64,000 bases of DNA from Phymatolithon calcareum (taxonomy: Eukaryota; Rhodophyta; Florideophyceae; Hapalidiales), in contig OZ345381.1 of NCBI GenBank assembly GCA_977006965.1, forward strand, positions 1,488,001 through 1,552,000, read 5' to 3'. The notes beneath the pieces were generated by a model. The model made no database searches. It saw only the letters and a program-made list of their open reading frames with translations, and was not told the DNA's origin. Made by a program: the position numbers and the translations under genes. Below, piece after piece: positions 11,130-22,082 of this stretch (positions within the stretch are counted from its first letter, which is position 1; each line of letters starts with the position of its first letter).

Positions 11130-12160
11130 ACAGATCGACAAAGGCTTTTCTGCTTGGAATCCTATCCAACAGCAGTCAAACCTAGCCCATTTTAACACAT
11201 AGGCTTAGTCTTTCGTGGCTAAGGTGCAAAAGTAATATAATGGTCGACGGTACAAAAAGTAGGTAATAAAAGGAGATCCCGTAGCAGCACAAACTGGCTC
11301 TGTAATACGTGTAAGCTACGTCGTGCGACAAAAACATGCGTGCCTGAGATACTGTGCCTGCGACACAACTCGGTACTAAGTCAGGTGTCTCCGACACCTG
11401 TCTTCGCTTTGTCACAGGCACTTCCGGCAACACAGAAAAACATTTTTATGTTGGATATGTCTATCTCTCGTGTCGCGCATGAGACACTACCGCGCACAGG
11501 AGCCATATTATGCCCAGAGACATGTCTCGCAGTGCCTATGACATAGCCACAAAGTTCCAGATGATGATTGACATTCTGCGCCTCTCCCTTATGGCACGTC
11601 ATCATACAATACATTACAAATTGTCGTGCAAACTGTTGGCAAAAGGCCTAGATTGGTATACTGGCAGGACAGAGTATGTGATTTACTTCCTACCAATCCC
11701 TTCTGCCTCCCTCTATCCTACAGAGGAAGACTAGAGGGACTAAAGTAGGGCTGAGAGACTGTGTACGAACTACAAGCGGACCCAAATAAGGGTCGTTAGT
11801 AGTACGCGCAATCCTCGTGAAGAGTAGACGTAGTACCACGAAGTCCAGACACCAACAGGCAGAAAACCAAAAAGTGATACTTGCATCACGAGCCACCCAA
11901 ACTGGACTTCGGTATGTCGAGTGACTTCGACTGAATGAACACAGGTGCAACCTTGCTTCCTGTCGCTGCTGTAAGCCACTTAAAAGTGAATTCTACTGCT
12001 CCAATTTAAGTAGCTATTTGGAAACTATGCTCCGCTTACAATTGCAATTTGAAACTCTGCTCCAATTACAGTTGCAATAGCGAAAATTCCGTGCAATAAA
12101 ATTTATATTTAATATAAAAATGCAATTAATTGCAATTAACTGCAATAAAGACGATCCCTG
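11130..12160. other. No gene recognised
   Basis: Short frames only. A perfect small hairpin CAGGTGTC-TCC-GACACCTG lies at 11382-11400. From about 12040 the sequence becomes rich in TTGCAAT motifs and ends in ATCCCTGG at 12161, which resembles the CAGGGAT end of the hAT family here. I found no matching 8-bp TSD or second TIR, so I do not call an element. Confidence 0.4.
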
Positions 12161-12276
12161 GCTATGGCAACAGAAGACGTTCAATTCCAGGTGAACTATG
12201 CAATATTTACCAATAAATATTGTATTCTAAATATTGTATAATTCATCTGGAATTGAAAGTCTTCTGTTGCCATAGC
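12161..12276. repeat. Long foldback hairpin (35-bp arms)
   Basis: Arms 12161-12195 and 12242-12276 match at 33 of 35 positions in inverted orientation (GCTATGGCAACAGAAGAC.. and its reverse complement). The 46-base AT-rich loop itself contains CAATATTTA and TAAATATTG, which pair perfectly. This is the size of a small foldback MITE or a precursor-miRNA-like hairpin. No TSD is evident. Confidence 0.8.
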
Positions 12277-13724
12277 ACTCACGTTCAAGATTAGTTTTAC
12301 TGAGCAGACGGTCTTCCCAACCCGAGCAACTTCCCACTTGATCAACCATGTGCAGACCAAAGCAATTGAAAACTTAATTTCGATTATATACCTTGATGTG
12401 AGGTAGATTTCACAAATTGTAGATAACTAAATATTCCGAGTGGAGGACAACAGTATAAGTTTGACCTAGTTAAGAAATTGAGTCGATGACGAGGGAAAAA
12501 ACAACTTGTTCCTGACTTATTTTATGATCGGCGGAAAGGACTCAATAAGATAGTTTTTTTCAAATATTTTGAGGATGCTAACAGAAAATGATAACATTCA
12601 GGATGTGGACGGCTTCGCTATCATTGCCGTTTTTCGTGATCCAGTGAAGTAAGAGGTGTATTTGCTCAATTCACCGAAAGCGGGGATAAAAAAGAAATGT
12701 CGGACACGGCCCTCGTCTGCACTATTCCACACTTGGAATACACCTTCCGTCAAGATTGTACCCACTTGGGCCTAGGCCTCTTACGGCTTACATTTATTTG
12801 CTATCCTCTTTTACGGTAAACATCTCCTTTTAAATTTCTCTCCCGAAATGGGTAAAATCAGGATACGGTCCGACAGGGGACCTTTTACCGTCCCCTGGTT
12901 CCTGCATTCCGTCGTCCGATCTGAAAGTTACTAAATTCTGCTATCCCAGGAGAGATTTTTAAATATTAAAATTTTGGTGGTAACGTGTCATTGCGTCCAT
13001 CTGGTCCATAAGTTTTCTCTCTGCTCTTGCCAAATCTAAAAATCTCATCGTACTGTACTCACAAATGCATTGTCCTCCAAATTTGATTCGATGTGCGGGG
13101 GACACAGGATTCCTGACTCAGAATATTGACTTCTTGAAAGATACGGCATCCCATCTAAATTCCCCCTATCACATCATAGTGCTTGTCCACTGTTCCTGCA
13201 TTCCGGCATCTGATCCGAAAGTTGCTAAATTGTGCTGTCCCAGAGAAGATTTAATTTGGGTGATAGTGTGTCAATGTGCCCATCTTGTCTACGAATATTC
13301 TTTCTGCTATTGTCGCTCAAGAATTGCTCGGCGTGTAAGAGGTCGGCTGCACAATCTGAGCCAACTACTGCAGAAATTTTGCAGAGTTTGCCTTGGACTT
13401 GTCATCTTGAAAGGCTCGATGCACGGAACTTGAGTATCAACTCAGTTTCCACGGAGCTAAGACTTAGAGCGTAGTAGCCTCTACTTCTCAATAGATGATA
13501 TACTTCAGGCGACTGTCTTTAGCGCGATTCCGAAATCAGAACAGGGCACACAGCGTTACACCTTCCCACCAGCCTGAGGTCTCCTCCGTATTCGGCCAAC
13601 TGTGCTTCTTGTCCCAATGCAATCAGATCTAAAGTAGCCACGAGAGGAGTTTCCTGCCGCTTCTTCTAGCTTCAGCCATCTGTACATGATTTAGAGTGCA
13701 TTGGTCGGATGGATAGTCCGAGGC
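12277..13724. other. Noncoding stretch with an internal direct duplication
   Basis: No credible gene. Segments of about 140 bp at 12898-13047 and 13189-13330 are diverged direct copies about 290 bp apart. Both read TTCCTGCATTCCG.., then GAAAGTT.CTAAATT.TGCT, CCCAG and a TTTCT.TCTGCT block. Confidence 0.55.
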
Positions 13725-14159
13725 CTATGAGCAAGCGGAAGATATCGCCATAAAACCCTCCAACAGCTCAGCCTGGACTGCCACAGGAATCTCCAGCGTG
13801 AGCTGTCGCAAGATGCAGCAGCTGTGCATTTTTCGTGCCTTGTACTTCAGGCAGCTGGAGCCGGGCGGGGGTTCTGTGGTTTCGGTTTTTTCGGTTTGGT
13901 CTTCGGGGGAGGCTTCGGCTTTGCGTGCTGCGATGAAGAGGGTGTTGTCGGCTTGTTCACTGCAGGATTTGAGTTCATTCTTGAATGTTCCGAGAAAAGA
14001 AATTGAGCTGGGCGACTTAAGTTCCGCGTTGATGGCATTTACAGACAGAAGACACGTAGGTATTTCAGTAATCTGATGCGATCGGCGGGTGAGATTTGTG
14101 AGAAGAGATTCCCGAGACGGAATCGTGTGGATCGAGGGCTTGCGGTCGGTTAACGCCAC
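13725..14159 (-). CDS. Hypothetical protein, 144 residues (uncertain)
   Basis: An open frame starting MALTDRKPSIHTIPSRES. It has a charged Glu/Lys/Thr-rich middle (EDQTEKTETTEPPPG) and Cys residues near the C terminus. No signal peptide, membrane span or known domain is seen. A 92-codon frame also exists on the opposite strand (13798-14076), so neither is secure. Confidence 0.2.
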   Translation of the reverse strand: MALTDRKPSIHTIPSRESLLTNLTRRSHQITEIPTCLLSVNAINAELKSPSSISFLGTFKNELKSCSEQADNTLFIAARKAEASPEDQTEKTETTEPPPGSSCLKYKARKMHSCCILRQLTLEIPVAVQAELLEGFMAISSACS

Positions 14160-14257
14160 TCCACATGATGCAGTTGAAATTTAATGACGGTCCTGTGCCG
14201 CTGCAATTAATTGTAACCAGGAGTAACCAGCTCATTGGCTACTGCTCTTTCCTGGGG

Positions 14258-14293
14258 TAAAATTCTTTCTGAGCTACCTCAGAAAGAATTTTA
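14258..14293. repeat. Perfect 16-bp hairpin
   Basis: Arms 14258-14273 (TAAAATTCTTTCTGAG) and 14278-14293 are perfect reverse complements separated by CTAC. No U-run follows that would suggest a classical terminator, and no gene ends nearby. Confidence 0.8.
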
Positions 14294-16059
14294 TCACATG
14301 TGATATTCCCAGGCGGACTCAAAGCATGTGCGCTGGTCACTGTCCTGATTGGTTGCTCGGTTTTAACGCTCTGCATACAATTGTACTGTACTTCTTTCCA
14401 CCTCAAACTGACATGTCATTAAGCTATGTCTGCGATATTTGTTTGGTGGGATCAACTCGTTTTTCGCACCCCTTATTATAAAGATCTCCCTTCGGACCTT
14501 CCTCATCAAGCTTATATCAGCGACCTTCTTCCCCGCATGGCAAGATGCATTGTCCCTATCGTGGTTGCTCTCTTTTCAGAGAACCAACCCTCATATCCCG
14601 GTCCCATTTCCGGACACAGACCCGGTTAGTTGTACTGCCCGGTTGCAAACGAACCAGCTGTGGCGTCATGGTCCCCCTGAGCCCTGTCCCCTGACAACGC
14701 AGTCATTGAACTTGCCAGTCCCGGCACAGAAACCGCTCCGGTGCCCCTTCGCCCAACCTATGACACAGGCGTTTGCACGTCCCTCTCCATCGAATTGCGA
14801 AAGTCAGATTGTGAAAGGCAATTTCACTTCACGTCTGGCGCAACTATTTAAAAACTCACAGTAGACAACACGTCGTCCGTGACAGATGCACCTGCCAAAA
14901 CGAGAAGGGGCGGGCACTTTATAGGTAAACGAACTAGTGTCCTCAGAAGGAGAATCTAAGGGTTCACAATATCTAGTCTGTGCCGTGTACTTAGCATTAA
15001 CGTGAGTTACAAAGCTCTCATCGTACGGCTTGTAAAAAGAGTAGGAAATTCCTCAGCTTAGGCATTGAGGGTTATGATATGATGAATGCCGAATTCCGGC
15101 CCTATGCGCCCGGATAAGTCCATAGCGAGTGGGCGGAAACATGTTTGTATCTCACTACTAGTGGAGAATGAGGAGGGTGATATCTTATGCTTGTGGTCGG
15201 AGTGAGACGGAGATGTCAGATGCAAAGTGGTCATACCGGCGCGTGAACGGGCCGGTGTACACTTGCAGCCAATTCGAATGCCCAGTGCAATCTGGAGTGA
15301 AGTAAACTTGTGACAGACGGCACAAAGAGCAAGTTTACATGTCCTTTTAGTTCCAAAGATGCGCAAAAATGCGAAGCGAGAAATCAGTGGCTACCCCCAA
15401 TAGGCGCGCGATAGAAGCAGCGGTTGACGGGTGCGGGTGTATCTATGCCGCCAAGCGCGGGTAGTTGCAAAGCGTGAATATCGACAAGAGAAAAATTGAA
15501 ACGGCGCATGGAGAAGCGAGTGCAACGACGAAGGTGTGTTCATAAGATAGTTGAGGGAGAGGGGGGAGCCGGAGCGCAAAAATGAGAGGAGAGGGAGCTG
15601 GAAAAACGGAATCAGGGGACGAACATTGCCAGTGTCGTGCACTTTGGAGACTCTGACATCCCCCGCTGGGACGTCGGTAGTAGCGAGCTGTCCATCTCGC
15701 AGGTAAAATCTACTATCTGTTTAAAAATAATGTCGTCCACGCGGCGCGTCATTCCCGCGGCGGGGATTGCAATGACATTACAAGACATCAGCCACAATCT
15801 CACTCGGAGATAAATACTTTAGCTCAGCTCCACATAAAGCTTTTCAAGACGGACTAAACGAAAAAACATCATTTCTCGCATCTACCATCAACGGCTTAGC
15901 GAGCTTTTTGAAAAGCTCCCTTCAACAACATGAAATGGGACCTACACGGCATCAGAGTCACCCATACGCTCATAAGCGCGCGCGAGGTCTGCAGCTCTAA
16001 GATGAGATGCCCTGATCACCTACCTAGTTCAGAACTTGATTCTTATACAAGACTGTTTG
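14294..16059. other. No gene recognised
   Basis: Frames of 60-141 codons occur on both strands without motifs, and none is supported by a neighbour or repeat copy. Base composition is ordinary. I see no element termini. Confidence 0.4.
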
Positions 16060-16525
16060 CCATATTAAGATCCATCCTCACCCCTACTACCACTAGCAGA
16101 GAACCGAGGCGTATCGAAGAAGAGGCATGGAGAAGAACGGGAAAAGAAAAAAGGCAGATCGGTTAAGATCCCCACTGAACCGAACGAGTTACCCCGGATC
16201 CTCGGATGGCATGACTGAGGTGCCTCAGCCTGACTTTCAATAGAGCGTTGCTATCCACAGGAATGCATCAGTATCTGCTGCCTGCTTTGGTGTCTCAGCG
16301 AACATTAAACTGGTTGCGCTAAAACGCCCTCTATTCTCTACAGACATGACTCCTGACATTGCATATGATTACAAGCGACGGAAAAGAACGGTAGTTAGTA
16401 GAGAAAAAGGAACCAAGGAGATTTCAAGGGACCAAAGAACGCCAGCTTGGGTAACCTAAGGAAAGTGCCGGTGCTACTCCAATGTGAGGCTTTGTCAGCT
16501 TTAACGTAAAACAATCAAATTTCCC
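16060..16525 (+). mobile_element. LINE A-type 3' end, 5' truncated
   Basis: Shows the C-terminal ORF2/3' pattern of LINE A in decayed form: WRRTGKEKRQIG, LPRILG, a CLRLTFN-like block broken by stops, a degenerate equivalent of MITKIELECMRL, then the terminus GAGGCTTTGTCAGCTTTAACG..CAAATTTCCC. It stops at 16525, directly against the last codon of the PH-domain pseudogene, which runs in the opposite direction. Confidence 0.65.
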
Positions 16526-16527
16526 TG

Positions 16528-17757
16528 CTACCAATAACGCCGCCAAGAGAGCAAGAAACTCCAACCCACTGGTTGACTCCGACTCCCTATCTCGTCCAAG
16601 AGACGCTTGATGTCATCGTCCAGAACTTGATAATTGACTTCCGCGCGATTTTTCTTTACTATTGTACGGACCCGCTTGAGAATCTGACAGATATGCTCTT
16701 TGATTTAGCCGGTGCTGTTAACAGCGATGTCCAGATCATGTCTTTCGGAGAGTTCTTCAAGCTTTTTGCTGACGTTCTCCAAATTGTCAAGAATTTGAAC
16801 AGGGACGTTCGCATTCCGAAACATGTTCGTCAATTTTCTAGACAATTCGAAATTGTCCATGGCCCTCAAAATGCACTCCAAATTCGTCAAAATGTTGGCG
16901 ATAGCCTCGAATCGCTTCCGAAGCACACCGGCTTGATGCACGCATTTCGATAATTCACCGAGTACATTGTGGGTAATGCTCTCCATGGCGCTACTAGCAT
17001 GTTCGATACGGTCACGATTTGCATGATGACGGGAAACACGTAACATAATTTTGACGCCATATCCAAGCAAATGCACGGCAATGCCCACGATAGGTGCCCA
17101 GGATAGCAGGGGTTCGAGTCCCGTGGTGTCAGCTTCTGGCTCTCGAAGGAGGTCAACCCATTCGAAGGTTGCGTCGCGGCCGGACGGTTGCCCAACTTCA
17201 TTTGCTGTTCCTAGCCTATCCCAGACATCCGTAGGATTGAAAATCCAATTGGGCTCGATGTGCAGAGATTTGGATGGGTGCGGTAAAAGTCTTTCCATAG
17301 GCGTGATTCGCAAATACAATGCACGCGTCCACATTTCGGCGTCTTCCTTTGAGGTGGCGCTAAAACGCCATGAAGTAATACCCGACTCTCGGGTCTGACT
17401 CAGCACAAACACTGTGGGCGGGCTTGTAATGCATTCGACAGTAAAGTCACCTCTACGCGAGAGTTCGACGCAATTAAAATACTTGAGGTGAACTCAGGGT
17501 TCAAGATCGACGTTGATGTTTTTCTGCAGGTTATTCACGAAGACTGAGTTGCTAGCTTCATATGCGTAATAAATGTCTGCAGCGAGCAAAACGGCAACTT
17601 TGTGAACCCCAACGTGCACACCGTCGCTTTCTATGTGCTTGAACAGAACGCCGGATAGTCGCGCGCAAACCATTTGACCAGCAACCAGGATGACTCCCTT
17701 CTGCGGGCAAGACGCGCCTTCTGAATAACAGAAATCCAGAAACAACGCCAGAAGCAA
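16528..17757 (-). pseudogene. PH-domain gene with in-frame stops
   Basis: One minus-strand frame stays open from 17757 to 16528 except for a TGA at 17494-17496 and a TAA at 16705-16707. After the TGA it reads as the second half of a pleckstrin-homology domain (LKYFNCVELSRRGDFTV, then SWRFSATSKEDAEMWTRAL with the conserved Trp). Next come a hydrophobic segment (LLSWAPIVGIAVHLLGYGV), long amphipathic helices and, after the TAA, another helical stretch (IKEHICQILKRVRTIVKKN). PH domains bind phosphoinositides. The N-terminal half of the PH fold is not clear; an unrecognised intron could replace the TGA. The frame ends where a LINE 3' end begins. Likely a host gene, now a pseudogene. Confidence 0.55.
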
Positions 17758-18290
17758 AGACTTCGAAGTGCTGCGCAGTGCACAGCCTTGCGGACGAAAG
17801 CTGGAAAACAGGACGAGGACGACAATTGAAAATGCGGTGTCTCAGATCACCTGCAGCATAAACTATCTTTGCCTGCCTGTCATAATTCATCCCTGTCTAA
17901 ATACCTGTAGTAATAAAGAATATATCCAGGAACTGGGGAGAGTCGCCTTTTGGTCCGATTGACACATTTCAGGACGAAAGAAATATTCGTTTTTTTTTCT
18001 TTTGTGCGGCGAGGTCCAGCTTGTGGAATGGATCTCTTCTGCCAAACCCCTAATCGTGCAAAACCGGCAACGGCAATACCTTTTCGAAGAACACCCTTTG
18101 CATGAGCAGCAAGGCCAGAGACGGTGTGGAGGTATGGAGATCTTCTCAGATTTGCCCACCTCAATCCTGCCATCACCTACCTCTTGAGATCATACACTGC
18201 GTGCAGACCACCGATGATGGCAGACACGCCTCTACAAGACAACTACCGCCGGTGCCCCGCATGAATAGATAACTATTGGTTTGTCGCGGC
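17758..18290. other. No gene recognised
   Basis: Possible 5' region of the PH-domain gene. A short minus frame from about 17861 (MNYDRQAKIVYAA) is followed by CAG|GTGATC, which could be an exon end. This is speculative. Nothing else is recognised up to the GC-rich repeats. Confidence 0.25.
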
Positions 18291-18608
18291 GACGCATCCC
18301 GCGGCAGCGGGAAAGCGGCCACGCGCGATGACATCCGGGCGTTGATCGACATCGCTAATGACTGTCTTGGAGCCGCAACCAGTGGCAGTCGAGGAGCAGC
18401 GCCGCGCGAAGGATCCCCGTGCCGAGCCAGGTCGTTCGACACCGTCTCGAGCCGCAACTAGCGGCATTCGAGAAGCCGCCACGCGATAAGACGCTCTCGC
18501 GACAACCTAGGTCGCCCGACAGCGCCGGGCGTCACAACCGGTGGCCGCCTGGAAGAACCCTTACGCGCGTGACGACCGGGCCAAGGACGCTTTCTGGGCG
18601 CTTTCCAT
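18291..18608. repeat. GC-rich tandem repeat, ~79-bp unit, about 4 copies
   Basis: Diverged units start at about 18291, 18372, 18451 and 18530. Shared landmarks are GCCGCAACC.GTGGC at the start, a GCGCGA block in the middle and GGTCGTTCGACA/GGTCGCCCGACA near the end. The unit length is not a multiple of three, so a coding repeat is unlikely. Confidence 0.65.
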
Positions 18609-20026
18609 GCGACCCTCTCATCAGGTTGCGCCACGCGGCGCCGGGCTGCGACAGGCTGAGACTCTGTGCGTCACATTCACAGGCGCGTACACTCGGCGGC
18701 GGTTGAAAACACAGCTGCACGCAACGCAGAGTCTAAAGCTTGCGCGACAGTCTTACCGGCGCGCACAATCGCCAGCAACTGCTCTAGAGTCCGAGCCTCG
18801 CCGATCGAAATCTCTATATCAAGCAAGACGCTGAAGAAACCTTGATCTCCAGCACACGCATCGCAAGCTTGCAGACGCGTTCACAGGGAGGCACGCACTT
18901 CGGAACGTGCCTGAACCGAGACGTGAACCGCGCGTAAGGCAGCGAACAGCGTGAGGAGCTTTTTGGTACACCGGCTGCCCTTTTCCCACAAAGGACTCGT
19001 GCGATATCTGATTTCTCGGAGGAGGCTAGACAGGTGAGCTTTTCGAGTTGGCAGCCCGCGTTCTTTTGTTGACCACCCACCCACCCTTCATAGTCTTTTG
19101 TAGTAGTAGTGAAGCTATCGCACGGCTACAACTACGGCAATCCGGTTCTCCGGCAAGCGGTGCTTGTCCGGGAGGAGGCTCCTCAGAGTTACTTGACGGT
19201 GTCCGGGAACTCTAGTAAGGAGAAGCGCGACACTGCTCGCCTTCTCTGAGGAGCTAGACCGTTGGGCGCCGTGAAAGCAAAGTCGCCAAAATTTCGGTTT
19301 TGAATAAAACCGCAGATCTTTCTAAAGTCTGTCAAGGCAGGCAGTCTCCAAGCCTACCTCGCTATCACAATCTCTACCTTTTCTGTTCCCAACATCACTT
19401 AGATAAGTAAACTAGACGAAGAAGTTGTAGGAGTTTTTATTTAAAAGCTACTAACGCATCTGTAGACGCTTGGGGAACCTTTGCGAAGGCCGTATGGTCA
19501 CAGGCAGGGTCTTTCTAGATTGGACGTTTTCATGGTCGGATGCGACTCGATCAGGTGGAATACCAAAACCTACCTCTGCCCCATAATTGGGCCTGGAGGG
19601 GGGAAAATATTCCACTATACTGGGTCACGCATAGTCTACGGCGCGTGGGCCGGATGAGCTCATGTTTCGGCCCCAGCCTTGGTCGCTTAAGTAAACTACA
19701 GCAAAAGCAGTCCTGAGATTCTCCTTGAGCCTATTGAGGCGCAGAGACAGTAGTCTTTATGATTCTCATATCAATGCCCTGCAGAATGCGCCAAAAATCA
19801 AAATATTCCTTCATTCCTTCCTTCATTCATTCGTTCATTTTGCCTTTACGCCTAATGGGGCTAGCAGCGATTTGAGGGTCTAAGTTTCTTCCATTCTATC
19901 CTGTCGTTAGAGATATTGACTGCGGTTTTAAACAAGGGTGAACGCTAATTAGGAATTGAGGAAGCCCATCTATGAAAGTTTTGAAAATCATACAGTGTAA
20001 CGAAAGGGATATTCGTTTTGGTAGTG
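18609..20026. other. No gene recognised
   Basis: Short GC-rich frames at the left, then noncoding-looking sequence. A TTCCTTCATTCATTCG simple repeat lies near 19808-19838. No element ends or RNA genes are seen. Confidence 0.4.
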
Positions 20027-20129
20027 TTTAAAAGCCCCACAGTCATACGAATATACGGCCAAGGCTTCCTCAGTTACTACCCCCAAAAGGAAGGCTCTAC
20101 TCTTATGTCTGGTATTCTATCTGAGCTCC
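20027..20129 (-). mobile_element. Retroelement 3' terminal fragment
   Basis: Matches 57768-57870 closely (AAAGCCCCACAGTCATACGAATATACGG..TGGTATTCTATCTGAGC). The match stops exactly at the CTAG where the mariner-like element starts. The 57768 copy continues through this point, so it shows the empty site. Confidence 0.75.
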
Positions 20130-20131
20130 TA

Positions 20132-22080
20132 GTGTCTATGTGACGAGCACCCTCAATTGAGGGTGGATTTAGAAGCTCAAAACAGTTTGTAAAAAGAATG
20201 CGAAACAATTTTTTAGCGCCAGATTCGGAAAGGAGACCTTTTGTTCTTGGTGGGGAGTACTCCTTTTACTACCTTAAAACCTCGTCGTTCGCTGGTAGGA
20301 ACGAAAATCTTCTCCTCACTCAGAAAAAACACATCTGCCATGCCTCGAGAAAAAGATCGGCGCCGAGTGGTCGGTGCAGCCGTGCACACCAAAGAAACAT
20401 AAGTGACAAGTCCCGCAGAGTTATGCAGACTATACGGAGCGTTTTACAAGTCAAAAAAGTGAACGGCACGGTTCAAGAGGTGCACGTTGATGAAATCAAG
20501 GGTCGCTCGAGCACTTTACTTCGCGTGAAATGGGTCCTTGTTCAGAAATCAATCGAAAAGACTAAGATTAAGACTATCAAGATTTTTAACGTCAAGTCAG
20601 GGAAGGCTGACGAAGGCGCTTGTTCCTCTCGAATGGTTGTATCGAGTCTCAGCAGGCCAAATTCTGGTCCTCGAACGCCGGCTTACAGTACTCGCGGTCT
20701 AACATCTTCTTCGCCAAACGCCGAGTTACCCGTTCAGTATCAACCACACTCTCGACCGATGGCAACAAAAACCTACCATACAATCAACAGGAGCTCTGAA
20801 CGCCCTCTTGCTGGCTCTCTCGCCTAGACCTTGAATGGTTCTTGGGACCAATAATCGCAAGAGGAGCTTGATGTCATTGCGCCAGACCGTGAGCAGAGTA
20901 TTTTTGCTCATGAAGTGCCATGGTTCGAGCGAAAAGTTCTATGTCCAATTGGGGAAAGGATTACCCGTCAGTTCTCGAAAGTTCGCACTATAAACGGAGA
21001 TTTTATATCCGAGAACGGTGGCATCGGGTTTCACACAAAGTACGATTCTTTCATGACGACGTTTCGCCAAGTGCAGCTGCGAACAATTGTTGCTTTGGCG
21101 TCCTCTAAGCTGAAACGAATAGGAAGAATGAAGGCGAAGATTTCGGAATGCTCGTCCTCATGAGTTGGGCGCAAAGAGATTTACGGAAGTCTACCAGGGG
21201 GAACAAGTATATCCGAGCTCCTTCATTTTCAAACAGTGGGATGGCCAGAGCTAGCTTCTCCGAGTACCTCTGATGCGTCACATTCACCGTGCAACCAAGT
21301 GTACAAGGCACTATGCCGTCCGTATAGTACCTGTGGGTGCTCGTTCAGGATTTTGTCGATGCAATTAATGATTACAAAAAACCCAAAGTGTCTCTGTTAG
21401 ACCTTGTTTGCTTTGACAAGTTCATATCTCTTTGGTACAGCAATGGAGGCCATTGGATTGAAAATGGCCTCCTGCAGTACATCGCCATCCACCGTAAACC
21501 GGAGAAAGGTTGCGAGTTACAGAATTCAGCCTAGGGAAGACGTGAGATAATGCTGCATCTTGAGCTGGGGACCACGGCAGAGGGCGAGAAGAAAAACGAT
21601 TTAGAAGGAGAAACTGCCCATAGTACAGCTGTACATTGCCGTCTTGTGGCCTCATACTATGGTACAAGGCGCCTTCTTCTCCCGGATTCATTCTGCCTCG
21701 CGCAAATATTCATCGATGTTCAGTACTCTGACAGGTACATTTGCTCCAAGGGCAGTGTTGAAACCCACTAAACTCCCCCGAAGATGGAAAAGTAAGCCAC
21801 TTGTGGCATGATGACTATTTTAGCTGTTCAAAACAACTGCAGAGTCTGACAAGCCAAGGAATTAACCCTCGCGTTCTCATCATGTAATAGACTTGCTCGC
21901 ACCGCAATAAACATATATGTTATGTGGTACTTCAATTGGTAGAAACTTTTTTGCTAAGCATGCTTAACTCGTCCAAGAGCTTGATGTGTTTGATGAGCCA
22001 AATAATGATTAGCTTTCGTTGGCAAAAAATAAATGATTCTCATTCCCTCAATTGAGGGAGAATTCCCGTCACATAGACAC
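20132..22080 (+). mobile_element. TA-flanked TIR element 1 (mariner-like)
   Basis: 1,949 bp. The left end GTGTCTATGTGACG and the right end, read inverted, GTGTCTATGTGACG are identical, and each is followed by CCCTCAATTGAGGG. A TA dinucleotide flanks both ends (20130-20131, 22081-22082), as for Tc1/mariner. A related uninterrupted sequence at 57768-57870 fits the empty site. The length is typical of mariner elements. Element 3 (33804-35756) has the same ends and almost the same length. Confidence 0.75.
20340..21800 (+). pseudogene. Decayed transposase of TA-flanked element 1
   Basis: The N-terminal part reads MPREKDRRRVVGAAVHTKE, then VQEVHVDEIKG..LRVKWVLVQ, in pieces shared with elements 2 and 3. 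Further on, KRRFYIRERWHRVSHK and QLYIAVLWPH..VQGAFFSRIHSASRKY faintly follow the order seen in mariner transposases, in shifting frames with several stops. A DDE triad cannot be assigned with confidence. The superfamily call rests mainly on TSD, TIR and length. Confidence 0.45.
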
Positions 22081-22082
22081 TA

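Noticed and set aside
11980-12160. hAT-derived MITE ending in ATCCCTG
   Set aside because: The end resembles the hAT TIR, but no second TIR and no 8-bp TSD could be found.
16573-17398. + strand frames opposite the PH-domain pseudogene
   Set aside because: The minus frame carries the PH and helical features; the + frames have none.
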